Positions 23,328-33,117 of a stretch of 64,000 bases of DNA are shown one piece after another. The position numbers and the translations under genes are program-made. Below the pieces are notes generated by a model. The model saw only the letters and a list, made by a program, of their open reading frames with translations. It had not been told where the DNA came from and searched no databases. Positions within the stretch are counted from its first letter, which is position 1, and each line of letters begins with the position of its first letter. Origin of the DNA: Ichthyophis bannanicus (taxonomy: Eukaryota > Chordata > Amphibia > Gymnophiona > Ichthyophiidae); contig CM066040.1 in NCBI GenBank assembly GCA_033557465.1, forward strand, positions 329,300,297 to 329,364,296, in the 5' to 3' direction.

Positions 23328-23987
23328 GAGTCCACCTTGGTGCCATTGCGACTTTCCATATACCCTTTCAGGGACAACCTGTCTCTTCTCAGCCACTTGT
23401 AGCGTGCTTTATGAGGGGTCTACCTTTAACTAAGCCTCCCATTAAGCCTCCACCTGTTTCATGGGCTTTCAAGGACAAGATTGAGAGCCTTCTCCTTTTA
23501 TCTCAGCTACAAACCCAACTGAGGAGGGAGAGGTGGAAAGGCAGGAAGGCAGCTACGCAGGTGCAGTGGGATGCTCCCAAAAGCTTTCCTGTAGGACGCT
23601 GGGGAGCGTTCCCGCGTGGGCTCTGTCAGTGCCAACATCACCCATATGTGAAGACTCAATTCCTGCTGTTCCCGGAGATCACCTATTACAGGTGAGTAAC
23701 TAATCTTTACTTATTTGAGGGCTTTCTTCACCCATCTCCAATGAATGTAGTTTAAAGCCCTCTTTAGTAGCCAGTCTGCTGTGGAAGACACTTTGATCCT
23801 TATTGAGACTCTTAAGGGAAGACATCGCTCCTATTCTCTGTAGAATCTTTACTATGTTGTTAGTTGAAGGTTATATGCTCTGGTGTTAAAAAAGGTCTGC
23901 GGTTTGTCCAATTATGAAGAAATATCGTTTGGATCCCTTAGATCCAACAAGTTACAGATCATTCTTTTTCTTGCCTTATGTCGCTAA

Positions 23988-24398
23988 GGGGCATGTTTAC
24001 TAAACTGTGCTAATCATTAGCACAAGGTTTGCTGTATGCTAACTGCACCACTTTAAAGGTCAGCCTGGGGCCCTGAAGTCATAATTCTGTGCTAACCAGC
24101 TAGAGCAGGATTGGATGGAGACAGGGGAGTTGGGGCAGAAAGTGGATGTTAGCACATCACAGCGCAAGCATTATGGGCATGCACTAACTACAATTGTCAC
24201 TGTTAGTGTGGGTGCACTTAATGCCACCTCAGAGGATGAAATTAATTCCCCTGCATGTCAGTTTCCACAGTGCCACACATTAGCAATCTGCCAGTGACAG
24301 GGAGCAGACGCTTACACCTCCTGAAGTTGGCGTAGGCCTACACGCTGGTTCGCAGCCTGTCTACATGCTAACAGCGTGACGTTTAGTAAACACACTCC
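23988..24398. mobile_element. Harbinger-like miniature element (411 bp)
   Basis: Terminal inverted repeats GGGGCATGTTTACTAAAC and, complemented from the other end, GGAGTGTGTTTACTAAAC. It is flanked by the 3-bp duplication TAA (23985-23987 and 24399-24401). Removing it reconnects the L2 reading frame. A TWA target site and G-rich ends fit PIF/Harbinger. It has no transposase, so it is non-autonomous. Confidence 0.8.
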
Positions 24399-25194
24399 TA
24401 AATTATTTGAGAAGATAGTCCAACAGTTGAGAAAAGACTGTGTTGAAGATCATGATGTACTTGATCCTTATCAATTTGATTTTAGGAAGGTACTCAGTTC
24501 CTAGACATTGCTCTTGACCTTTTTGGATTTTTCTTAGAGGATGTGATTCTGACCAAGCATTTATTTTAGTACTGATTGATATATCTGCTGCATTTTTAAA
24601 ATTGACCATCAGATATTATTGAAATGGCTGAAAGAGATTGACTTAACTGGGAAAGTTTTAGATTAGTTTACTTGGAATAGAATTCAAGATATAGGTTTGG
24701 GAGCCAGTTCTGTAAAATAATATTCATTGGCGTTTTGCCCTATCTGCCTTACTTTTGGAACATCTACCTTCCTTCAGTTTGTAAGATATTTAGGCAGATA
24801 GGGGATACATTATAGAATCTGTGCAGAGAATATACAGTTCTTTTTTCCAACATTAGTTACTTTTCAGGATTCTCTTTATCTAGCCACAAAATACTCGCAG
24901 ATTGGAAAATGGATGAGACAGAATAGATTCTCTATAAATATGAATAAAGCTGAAGTCATGATTCTGAAGAGGGTTGAAATAAGTGATAAGTTATTTTCTT
25001 TAAAAGTATGGACAATTCTAATTTCTACAGTTTCAAGGGTTATATGTCTAGTAACGGTGGTTGATTCTTTGCTGTAATGATTCCTTAGATTTAATGAGGT
25101 GGTACAGTATTCATATTTTAAGTTACAGATGCTGAGTAAATTGCAGATTTTAAATACTCAAAAATGAGGTCGTTCTTCAGAGTGTAAAATAACT

Positions 25195-26067
25195 ATGAAT
25201 GTAATGTACACCCCACAATATCTTCAGTGATAGGCAGCTCTATCTAATAAAACACTCGCCCTGCTAAGCTCCAATCCGCAAACATGAATATATAAATTTT
25301 AAATGGGTCTCAGACTTATGGACAACTAACCGCATTGCTTGGTTTGTATGTCCCAATAGCATCAATGACCCAAATGCTTATGAACAATTTCAATAAAATG
25401 GAACGTATCTTATCTGATTAATATGCCTTTGTCTCAATGTTGCCAACGCAATTCCCCGACGCCAACAAAGAGTACTGCTGGTGCGTTTCACTCCATGTTT
25501 CTTCAGGGGTTTTGATCATCGGAAACTGTGGCAATCTATGATAGTTCCGCGTCTTATAAATAGATCTGCGGTGAAACAAAAATGACGCTATAAACAAACG
25601 TAAAAATGCGGTCTATCCCCATAATGTCTGTAAACTTTATCTCCATGTCACTAACCTCTGTATTCCGAGGAGAGAAGAACTGATGCTGCCCGCGTCTCAA
25701 AAGCTCCAATGTGCTTGCTCACGGTGTCTCTGACACCCAAAAAAACACCGCACATGCGGGGACCTGCAAACTTCATGATTTAAAAAGAAAGCTTGACTGA
25801 CGTCACTCACAGAACGCCTTTTTGCGATGTCTTCCAACTCCAATTGGCGCCATTGTTTAAATAGATATCACACTGCTATGTGTTGTAAAAAAGCGCCTCT
25901 TCATCCCACACACGCTCCCCAGTCGATATAGCCATTGAGACCCCCGGGCTCAACTGTGCCGAGTTCAAAAATCCACCGTTGTTCTTTTACAATGAGCCAC
26001 TGACCAGTGTTTTATTAGATAGAGCTGCCTATCACTGAAGATATTGTGGGGTGTACATTACATTCAT
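25195..26067 (-). mobile_element. Penelope-like 3' fragment with 62-bp inverted ends
   Basis: On the minus strand, from about 26000, a frame reads KEQRWIFELGTVEPGGLNGY and ends shortly after. This resembles the extreme C-terminus of Penelope-like elements after the GIY-YIG domain. The element is bounded by perfect 62-bp inverted copies at 25195-25256 and 26006-26067. Penelope-like elements are known for odd terminal duplications in direct or inverted orientation. It is 5' truncated and sits inside the L2. Imperfectly repeated cagagt-taaa sequence on the two sides may be a target duplication. Confidence 0.65.
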
Positions 26068-26399
26068 ACAGAGTAAATTGCAGAGCCTATTATCATTACA
26101 TGATTTTAGATTGATTTTACGGACATTGGTTTTATCTAAAATCGATCATTGTAATTAGTTATATTTAGTTATCTGATAGTGCTTTTAGAGCAGTGCAAAA
26201 GATTCAGAATTCTTCAGCACGCATATTTTGTGGTATTCCTCACTTAGAACATTTTATTCCTATTTTACAAGATTTACACTGGCTCCCTGTACCTTGGAAA
26301 ATAAGATTTAAAATACTAACTTTGATTCATAAAGCTTTGAGGGAGTGGGGTTGCAAGTCCTATGTAGTTTAATACTGTATTAAAGATCTCTAAAACTAT

Positions 26400-26527
26400 G
26401 GGTTATGTTCACTAAACAGCAGTAGCAGCTTCTGTGCAATATCGGAGCCGCAGCTCCATTGAATTCAATGGGACCGCGGCTCCGATATTTCACAGAAGCC
26501 GCTACCGCTGTTTAGTAAACATACCCC
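26400..26527. mobile_element. 128-bp hairpin miniature element
   Basis: Almost a full palindrome: GGGTTATGTTCACTAAACAG at one end, and the complement of GGGGTATGTTTACTAAACAG at the other, folding around ccattgaattcaatgg. TAT or CTAT flanks both sides. The end shares TGTTTACTAAAC with the 23988-24398 element, so the two are probably related Harbinger-type miniatures. Confidence 0.7.
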
Positions 26528-26925
26528 TATGTGTGCTCTGAGGTCTATAGAATCTCAGCAGCTTGATAGTGTATGTGCCAGGCACATATGTTAGAAAATA
26601 GGAGTAGGATGCTCTCAATGTCAGGGCCATCTGAAGAAATACATTCTATTACACGTCATGTGATGGCTCATGTGAGTTCTTTTTGAAAGCACCTGAAAGC
26701 ACTTTTCTTTCAGTAAATTTTTTGTTAATTTGATATATGTTCTGCTGTCATTCTGAACCTGTACTTTTAGAATTTTTGATGATATATTTTTGTTTGTTTT
26801 ATAGATGTGATATTATGTAATTATTATTTTCATTGTTTCGATTTATGAATGCAATATTGTGACCCGTTTAAAGTAATGGATAAGTGGAATATAAATTTTG
26901 TAAATAAATACTACTGTTGCTGCTG

Positions 26926-27150
26926 CTCTCCATAAGACCAAATCCAAAACTAAGCAAAAGTGACTGTGCTGGGCCATGAGCAGATGCACTTGCTCAAGAA
27001 AGGCTGCATGCTGCCCTCTCTAAACTTCCCGTTTTGGGGGAGGGGGGACTGGATGCACATCTGCTCAAGGCCTCGTGCCAGCTGCTTTTGCTAAGTTTTA
27101 GATTTGGCCAGATGGAAGGTGGTGACAGTAGCAGCGGCAGCAGCTTTAAT
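26926..27150. repeat. Imperfect hairpin repeat
   Basis: The left half (gctgctctccataagaccaa, aaaactaagcaaaag, gagcagatgcac) is complementary to the right half (gtgcacatctgctc-like, cttttgctaagttttag, ttggccagatgg). Arms are about 90-100 bp with mismatches. It looks like a miniature inverted-repeat element without coding capacity. No clean target duplication is visible. Confidence 0.5.
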
Positions 27151-27454
27151 TTAGAACTACTAAGGACTCATGCTTGTGCCTAGTGGAAGGGCCAATCCTA
27201 TATACGTTAAGGCACGTTTTAGAAATGGCATCTGGCTGCAAGGGCATCTTGACCCACAAAAATATGCAGATTACATTATGTCAAAAAACACCAACCAAAC
27301 ATGCTCTACTACACCACAAACGAACGATTATACAATAAAAAAGCAACATTTAGATCCTAACTCCTTCCTCATCCCACCCCAACCACCGTCAGCGTTTATG
27401 ACCAAACTACAGACCAAACTGTACCACACCGTTCCTTAACTAATATACTATTCT

Positions 27455-27599
27455 AACTAGATTGTAAGCTCCAATGAGCATGACTCTGACGGGCAGGGAC
27501 TGTCTCTTGTATGTTGACTAACTCTGGTAGGTTAGCTGTGCAGCACTGCGTGCATGGCGCTCTAGAAATGCTAAATAGTAGTAGTAGTAGTAGTAGTAA
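27455..27599 (+). repeat. SINE/LINE-type 3' tail with (TAG)n
   Basis: Contains agattgtaagctccaatgag, then a gggcagggactgtctcttg block and a gtgcagcactgcgtgc block, and ends in a (tag)n microsatellite at about 27574-27597. A related tail with its own (tag)n is at 31398-31508. Recurrence and the microsatellite end suggest the 3' end of a short retroelement. Confidence 0.55.
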
Positions 27600-30500
27600 C
27601 ATCGAACATGGGAGAGCTTCAACATACCAACAAAGCAGCAAATAGAAGAAATTATATCTGGACTAAACACAACAACTTCACCATCAGACCCATGCCCAGT
27701 GTTGTGGCTCAAAGCTACAAAAAGCCAACTCTCTCAACACATTCAAAAAATCGTCAAAGATTCACTCCAGTAAGGATACATGCTGCAACCATTAAAGCAC
27801 GCAGTGATATGACCAATACTTAAAAGTAGCAATCTGAGCCCCTCTGAACCAAAATCATACTGTCCTATCTCCAGCCTGCCATTCCTTGCTAAAATCGTGG
27901 AAAAGGCAGTACAAAGGCAACTTCAGGACCATATTGACATAAATGCACCACTGGACATCCATCAGCATGGATTTAAGCCCCAACACGGCATGGAAACACT
28001 ACTCACCTCCCTCTTCGACAATCTCCTAAGAGGAATAGACAACACAAAAAACGGCTTCCTGCTAGTGTTCATGGACATCTCGGCAGCCTTCGACACTGTG
28101 TCCCACACCAAGCTACTGCAACGCTTACAACAGATAGGACTATGCAAGAATACCCTGAACTGGTTCATGTCATACTTGAAAGGGCGAATGTAACAAGTCA
28201 AATGTGACCAAAAGAAATCAATACAATTCCCTGTCACACAGGGAATACCCCAAGGCTCAGCCCTATCATCCGCGCTCTTTAACATCTACATACAGCCCAT
28301 ATGCAACATCATCAAGAACCACAATCTTCACTATCACATTTATGCTGACGACATCATGGTGTACGCTCCAGTCAACCTACTAGCACTAAACACCACAACA
28401 ATAACAATAACCAAATGCCTCGAAGACATGAATGACTGACTCACAGCCAACAACTTAACCGTCAGTTACGATAAAACTGAGGCAATGTTTGTCACCAGGA
28501 ACCCCACCTTCATATCTCCACAAACCATCAACATTCTAGACAAATACATAGTAGTTAAAGAAGAAGTTAAGTATCTGGGCATCACACTAGACAGAGCTCT
28601 GAACCTGAAATCCCACATCACCAAAACCACAAACAAGGCCTATCAACAATTGAGGACAATCAGACAAATCAAACCAATGCTCCGTCAGGACCACTTCCGC
28701 ACAGTGTGCCAAGCAGTCATTACACCACTGCTTGATTATGGAAACTCACTATATCAAGGCTTTCCTCAGCAGACACTCCACCCACTATAGATGGTACAAA
28801 ACACAAACAGCACGCATCATTACAGACACCCCAAGGACTGAGCACATCATTCCCGTTGTACAACTACTACACTGGCTCCCAATGATGGCAAGAGCTAAAT
28901 ATAAAACACTCATGATCATCTTCAAAATCATTCACCATCTCTCAGCAGACTTACTCCAAAATGTTATAACAAAGGAGATCAGCAATAGACCAAGAAGAAC
29001 TCTCTCTAAGCTTCTGGAAAAGATTGTATTCGCACAACTTTCCCACCATCTAGACTCCACTAACTATCTTCACCCTCGGCAATCAGGTTTCCGGCCAGGT
29101 CACAGCGTCGAAACTATTCTTCTTGCCTTCACAAACTCTTTGCATGTAGCACATGATCGGGGTGATATCTCGGTTGCGGTAGCACTTGATCTTTCTGCAG
29201 CTTTTGATCTGGTCGATCACTCTCTTCTCTTAGCCCGTCTCCATGAAGCTGGTGTTCATGGCACTGTCTTTAATTGGTTTCACTCTTTTCTCCACGCCCG
29301 GTCTGCCTCTGTACTAGCTACATCACCCTCTTCTCTACCTTCCGCCCCTTTCCCTCTACCATGTGGGGTTCCCCAGGGTTCTGTCCTGGCCCCCCTCCTT
29401 TTTAATCTTTTCCTGGTACCCCTCACACTTGTCATTCAACAATTTGGGATCTCTGCTTTTTACTATGCCGATGACATCCTTCTTCTTCACCACACTTCCC
29501 CACTCCTCCCTGATCTGACTCCTCTTAACAACTGCCTCACTGCTGTCACCCACTGGTTAACCCAAAATTGTCTTCACCTTAATCTAGCCAAAACCACCGC
29601 TATTTGGTTCCCCTATGGTCACCCCCCCCCCCCTCGTTAGCTCCATCCCTTTCTAACACTCCCATATCCTTAGTCACTACCTTCCGCTATCTTGGTGTTC
29701 TCTTTGATTCAGATCTTTCCTTTCACGCTCACATCTCACACATTACAAAGACTTCCTTTTATTTTCTGCGTCAAATCCGTGCTATCCGCCCTTTTCTTTC
29801 CTCTTCCGCCTTGTCTACCCTACTTCTCTTTCTTGTTATGTCCAGGGTTGATTTTGCTAATTCTGTCCTTATTGGTTTGGCCTCCTCTCATTTATACCGT
29901 CTTCAAAGAATCCAAAATACCGCAGCCCGCCTTCTCTCTCACTCATCTCATTCTCACCATATAACCCCTCTTCTTATTCACTTACACTGGTTACCTGTTC
30001 CCTTCCGCTCTCAATACAAATTACTTACTTTGGTTCACAAGGCCCTCCACACCAACTCCCCACAATATCTAGCTGACTTAATCCACTTTCACACTCCCAG
30101 ATATACCCCCCGCTCATTCCACTTAAACCGGCTCATCCTTCCCCCTCCTTCTGCTGCCCACTTACAATCTACTCGTTCTTCAGCTTTCTTCTTTATAGGT
30201 CCCGCACTATGGAATTCCCTCCCCTCTGCTATCCGATTAGAGTCTTCCCATTCAGCATTTAAACAGCAGCTAAAAACCCACCTCTTTTCCCTAGCCTTTG
30301 ACCTCCCCACTTCTCCCCCCTCTCTATAGCCTTACTCCTCTCTCCCTACCCTCTCTTGCCCTTTCTGTCTCTCTTTTTTTTTTAAATATGTAACTTCCTT
30401 TTCCTTTACTGGCTTTGTGCCCTATTTTTAATGGATTTTATGCATTGTAAACCGCTCTGCTTTTATTGTGAAGGGCGGTCAATCAAGTTTTATTAAACAT

Positions 30501-31018
30501 AAACATAAACATAAACCAATCATAACAACATAATCGGCACACTTGCAGGCTATCACAAAACCAAACAAACAACTTCAAAAAGAGCACCATCACTACTGGC
30601 ATCCACACTATGGAACTCCCTCCCAACGAGCCTGAGGGAATTAGATGACCTTACAGACTTCCGCAAAGACCTCAAAACATTCTTATTTATAGAAACATAT
30701 GAACATTCAGGCAACATCCCCTACCTAAACAGATACACTACTTCCTCCGCCAACTAAACTCGCACTCATGCTATCCATACACACAAGTTTATAATACCAA
30801 GTTATTAAATACCCTTCTATTAAATGTTAACCCTCAATTGTACTTTCTAAATACTGTTAAGTGTACTGTCTAAATGTTTGTTGTTAAGTGTATTGTCCAA
30901 ATGTTTACATGTAACCTAATGTTAAATGTAACCCTCCGATTGTGATGTGATGTGACGTGACCACCTTGATTGAAGGATAAGGTGAATACAAATCTGTCTA
31001 AATAAATAAATAAAATAA
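27600..31018 (+). pseudogene. L2-type LINE (host copy), split by another L2
   Basis: RT region: SPISSLPFLAKIVEKAVQRQ near 27865, then LDIHQHGFKPQHGMETLL, LVFMDISAAFDTVSHTKLL, VTQGIPQGSALSSALFNIYI and the catalytic HIYADDIMVY near 28340. VKYLGITLDRALNLKSHI is near 28570. It is interrupted at about 29008 and resumes at about 30516, with the C-terminal STLWNSLPTSLRELDDLTDF at about 30605. It ends in a tail (ctaaataaataaataaaat) at about 31018. Three or more stops (for example after YLKGRM at 28193) break it, but it is among the better preserved LINEs here. The 3' end caccttgattgaagg also occurs as a tiny insertion at 43957. Confidence 0.8.
29008..30515 (+). pseudogene. 5'-truncated L2-type LINE inserted in the host L2
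   Basis: Starts abruptly inside RT (LLEKIVFAQLSHHLDSTN), then HPRQSGFRPGHSVETILL, VALDLSAAFDLVDHSLLLAR, CGVPQGSVLAPLLFNLFLVP and the catalytic FYYADDILLL near 29460. The frame changes near 29640 and runs to 30329 with TTFRYLGVLFDSDLSFHAHI, LHWLPVPFRSQYKLLTLVHK and LWNSLPSAIRLES. It ends in a short (aacata)n tail at about 30495-30515. It belongs to a different L2 subfamily from its host. Stops are few, so it is younger than the host copy. Confidence 0.85.
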
Positions 31019-32289
31019 AAATGGGACATCTAAATCAAAATGTCCAATATACAACAGGAGAGGCAGCCAAGAAGGTGGTCATGAGTAAGAACCTTGTAAA
31101 ATTGCCCTTTACCCCGAAGGATACATGTGTCCGCTGCGTAATAGCAAAAACAGGGATCCAGAGTTATAGGCTAGCCACATGCAGGATGTCTCAGCATTTT
31201 AGGATTTTTAACATGTTGTATATGTGCATCAACAGAATAGAGGACACAGACGTGCACACTGCCCTGTCACAGAACGTGGCGGTGGATTTTTTCCTTTGCA
31301 CGTCCCAGCCTGCATTTTGCATATGGGGATGTGGTGTACCCTTACCATTCCCCCTAGATGAATCCCGTGTCTACAGCTACTGTGTTTTTTGTCTTGACTA
31401 GATTGTAAACTCTGATGAGCAGAGACCGTATTTTACATGTGTCTGTGCAGCACTGCATGCGTCTTGTAGCTCTATACAAATGCTCAGTACTAGTAGTAGT
31501 AGTAGTAGGTGCTGCGTTGGTACGTGGAGAAATGAATGTCTTATATGTTGGCTGGTATCTTTGAAGGCGTGAATGAGCATTTCCCTCTTGATCATACTGT
31601 TACATTGCTAAAACCATCATCTTTACAAATCCTGTTCATGCCCTAGAGCAGGTATAGCCATGGACGTCCCCAGTTGTGATAGCAGATGTGCAGCACTGGA
31701 TGGCAATTTTGTGTGTACATGTATCTTTACATATCTATCTCTGCCACACCCCAAGGAACTCACACGGTTGATTTGGACATGATAACACCTGTACATGTAT
31801 CTTTGGGCTTTCTAAAATAGCTCTGGTCATGTCTTTGTGATTTGAACGTCTGCCTGTCTGTTTTCAAACATTCAAATCATGAATACAGCCTCTAAAATGA
31901 TCCTCTTACTTAGAGAGAGAATTCACAAAAATTATTTTTAAAAAACATGGAATGTTTTACCAAAATCCCATATGCAGTCATTGTCTCCAAGGGGCAAGCA
32001 AGATATCATCCAACAGAGTCTGCATGGGAAAGCTCCCCCTAGCTTTTCACATCTGACTGCAATTGCAGCACTTCCTACACAGTTTGAAAAATATTCCTAA
32101 AGAATCTTCTGATTGGTCACTGGATGTATGAAGACTTCTTTTGTGACTAGAGAGTTTTCACAAACAGAGCATCGGCCACAGCACTTTAGGAGCAACGCGG
32201 GGTTTAGATAAGGGAGAGGGCACCAAAATATTATCCATATTATTATTCCTTTTATGTGCTATAGTCAATTGTCGTGACTACAGTGAGAG
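31019..32289. other. Unassigned stretch with one (TAG)n-tailed repeat
   Basis: 31398-31508 is a repeat tail like that at 27455 (agattgtaaactctgatgag, gtgcagcactgcatgc, then tagtagtag). An open frame of 126 codons at 31021-31401 has no family motif and probably belongs to the body of that repeat or is chance. From 31510 to 32289 I recognise nothing. Confidence 0.4.
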
Positions 32290-32413
32290 CACCTCAGAAA
32301 GGAGATGCTACTCTGGTCTAATAATTCTAGAAATGCCCTTGGAGAGATTAGAAAAGGTCAGGGCGCGCACAATCCCCTCCTGTGTCTGACGAGTTGATCC
32401 CAAAAGAAGAGTA
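32290..32413 (-). pseudogene. Penelope-like element, piece beyond the provirus
   Basis: On the minus strand the Penelope RT that ends at the provirus right edge (42390) continues here in a compatible frame, with VRALTFSNLSKGISRIIRPE. This matches the region after the RT in Penelope-like elements ('t-s--s--i--ii--hW'). It supports insertion of the provirus into this element. Only a short piece is readable; a GIY-YIG domain is not visible. Confidence 0.55.
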
Positions 32414-32417
32414 GCAT

Positions 32418-33057
32418 TTTAGCAGCAGAGCGCAGACAATCCAATGATACCAGGAGTCTGTTCAGAAGGTCCAAATCATTTATTTGTGCACAAGACTCAA
32501 GCAGAATCACATTCAAAATGGCTGAGCAATGGTTTCTAGCAAAACAACAACTTTTATACTGTTCTTTTCCATTCTAGACATAGGCAAACTTTTCATTGGT
32601 CCCTGTAACCCTTCTTACACCTTCTATTGGTCCCGGTACCATTAGGTAGCTATCCAATGAGGACCTTTGACTGGGCTCAGCACCTGCTTTCCCCCCCTTT
32701 AGTCCCAATTACAATGGTCAGTTCACCAACTTCGATACTTTTCTCCTCCAAGGTCACCATCCAGCTGGAATATGTGGGAATGCAGGGCACTGTAACCTTT
32801 CTCTCAACAGAGTTAATAATTCCATAGAAGCTGCACACATTTTATCAGTGTTAATTAAAATGGTTTACTGTTTTCTCTGAGTTTCGTTTCTGCTCAGCTA
32901 GGTTCATTTAAGCTGAATTAAGTTTCAGTTCTATGGAGGCAATATTGGGGGGGGAATTTCACTCCTCAGGGCCTAACCACAGGCTTCATTTACAGGTCAA
33001 GCTGCTTAGGCCTGCCTGCCTTCATTCAGCGTGGATCATAGGCCTTCGCCTACCACA
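32418..33057 (-). repeat. Provirus 3' LTR
   Basis: 640 bp, collinear with the 5' LTR. The outermost base pair differs: the plus strand starts TTTAGC where the other copy has TGTAGC, so the terminal CA has mutated. The AATAAA complement is at 32479-32484 and the TATA complement near 32549. Confidence 0.9.
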
Positions 33058-33069
33058 TTCCCCCCTTTG
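33058..33069 (-). promoter_or_regulatory. Polypurine tract
   Basis: The minus strand reads AAAGGGGGGAA immediately before the 3' LTR start TGTGG. This is the usual primer site for plus-strand DNA synthesis. Confidence 0.85.
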
Positions 33070-33117
33070 ATTAATCTCACCCGACTGCTAATAAGGTGTG
33101 AGATGTAAATCACTTTC

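Larger units (their letters stand above)
21570..23480 (+). pseudogene. DIRS B recombinase remnant, split by LTR B
   Basis: The core-binding part starts near 21580 (LSQQVNYILLASRKPSTRRA) and runs to ALKTNSVRV at 21775. LTR B intervenes. The sequence resumes at 23332 with HLGAIATF and FMRGLPLTKPPIKPPPVSW and stops being homologous near 23475. None of the catalytic arginine, H-x-x-R or tyrosine regions is present, so this copy could never integrate itself. Confidence 0.85.
17411..23701 (+). mobile_element. DIRS element B, internally deleted
   Basis: Same family as DIRS A. It starts atctccaggatcaagcagg at 17411 and has the left repeat block ggaaagcttttgggagcatc near 17500. The right inverted repeat begins at about 23535 and the 3' extension ends near 23701. 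It joins the CR1 endonuclease at 17410 with no visible target duplication, as expected for DIRS. The recombinase gene is cut from about 23480 to the right repeat, which deletes the catalytic part. Solo LTR B (21776-23327) is inserted in what remains of the recombinase. Confidence 0.88.
23702..26912 (+). pseudogene. Decayed L2-type LINE holding three younger insertions
   Basis: RT begins before 23930 with a DPTSYRSFFFLPYVAK block, which continues after the insertion at 23988-24398 as KLFEKIVQQLRKD. Palm and thumb parts follow in broken frames to about 25150. After the 25195-26067 insertion the sequence resumes, and LHWLPVPWKIRFKILTLIHKA is readable near 26275-26340. The 3' end is near 26910, in a (taaa)-type tail (aaattttgtaaataaatac). 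The many stops indicate an old copy. The three insertions are described separately. Confidence 0.7.

Noticed and set aside
25195..26067. Ordinary DNA transposon with 62-bp terminal inverted repeats
   Set aside because: A Penelope-like C-terminal reading is present on the minus strand and no transposase or standard target duplication is seen, so a Penelope origin is preferred.
27574..27597. CRISPR-like or regulatory tandem array
   Set aside because: It is a simple (tag)n microsatellite at a retroelement tail.
31021..31401. 126-codon open frame with several cysteines
   Set aside because: No family motif, no relation to neighbouring frames, and it ends in a (TAG)n-tailed repeat; most likely chance within a short retroelement.
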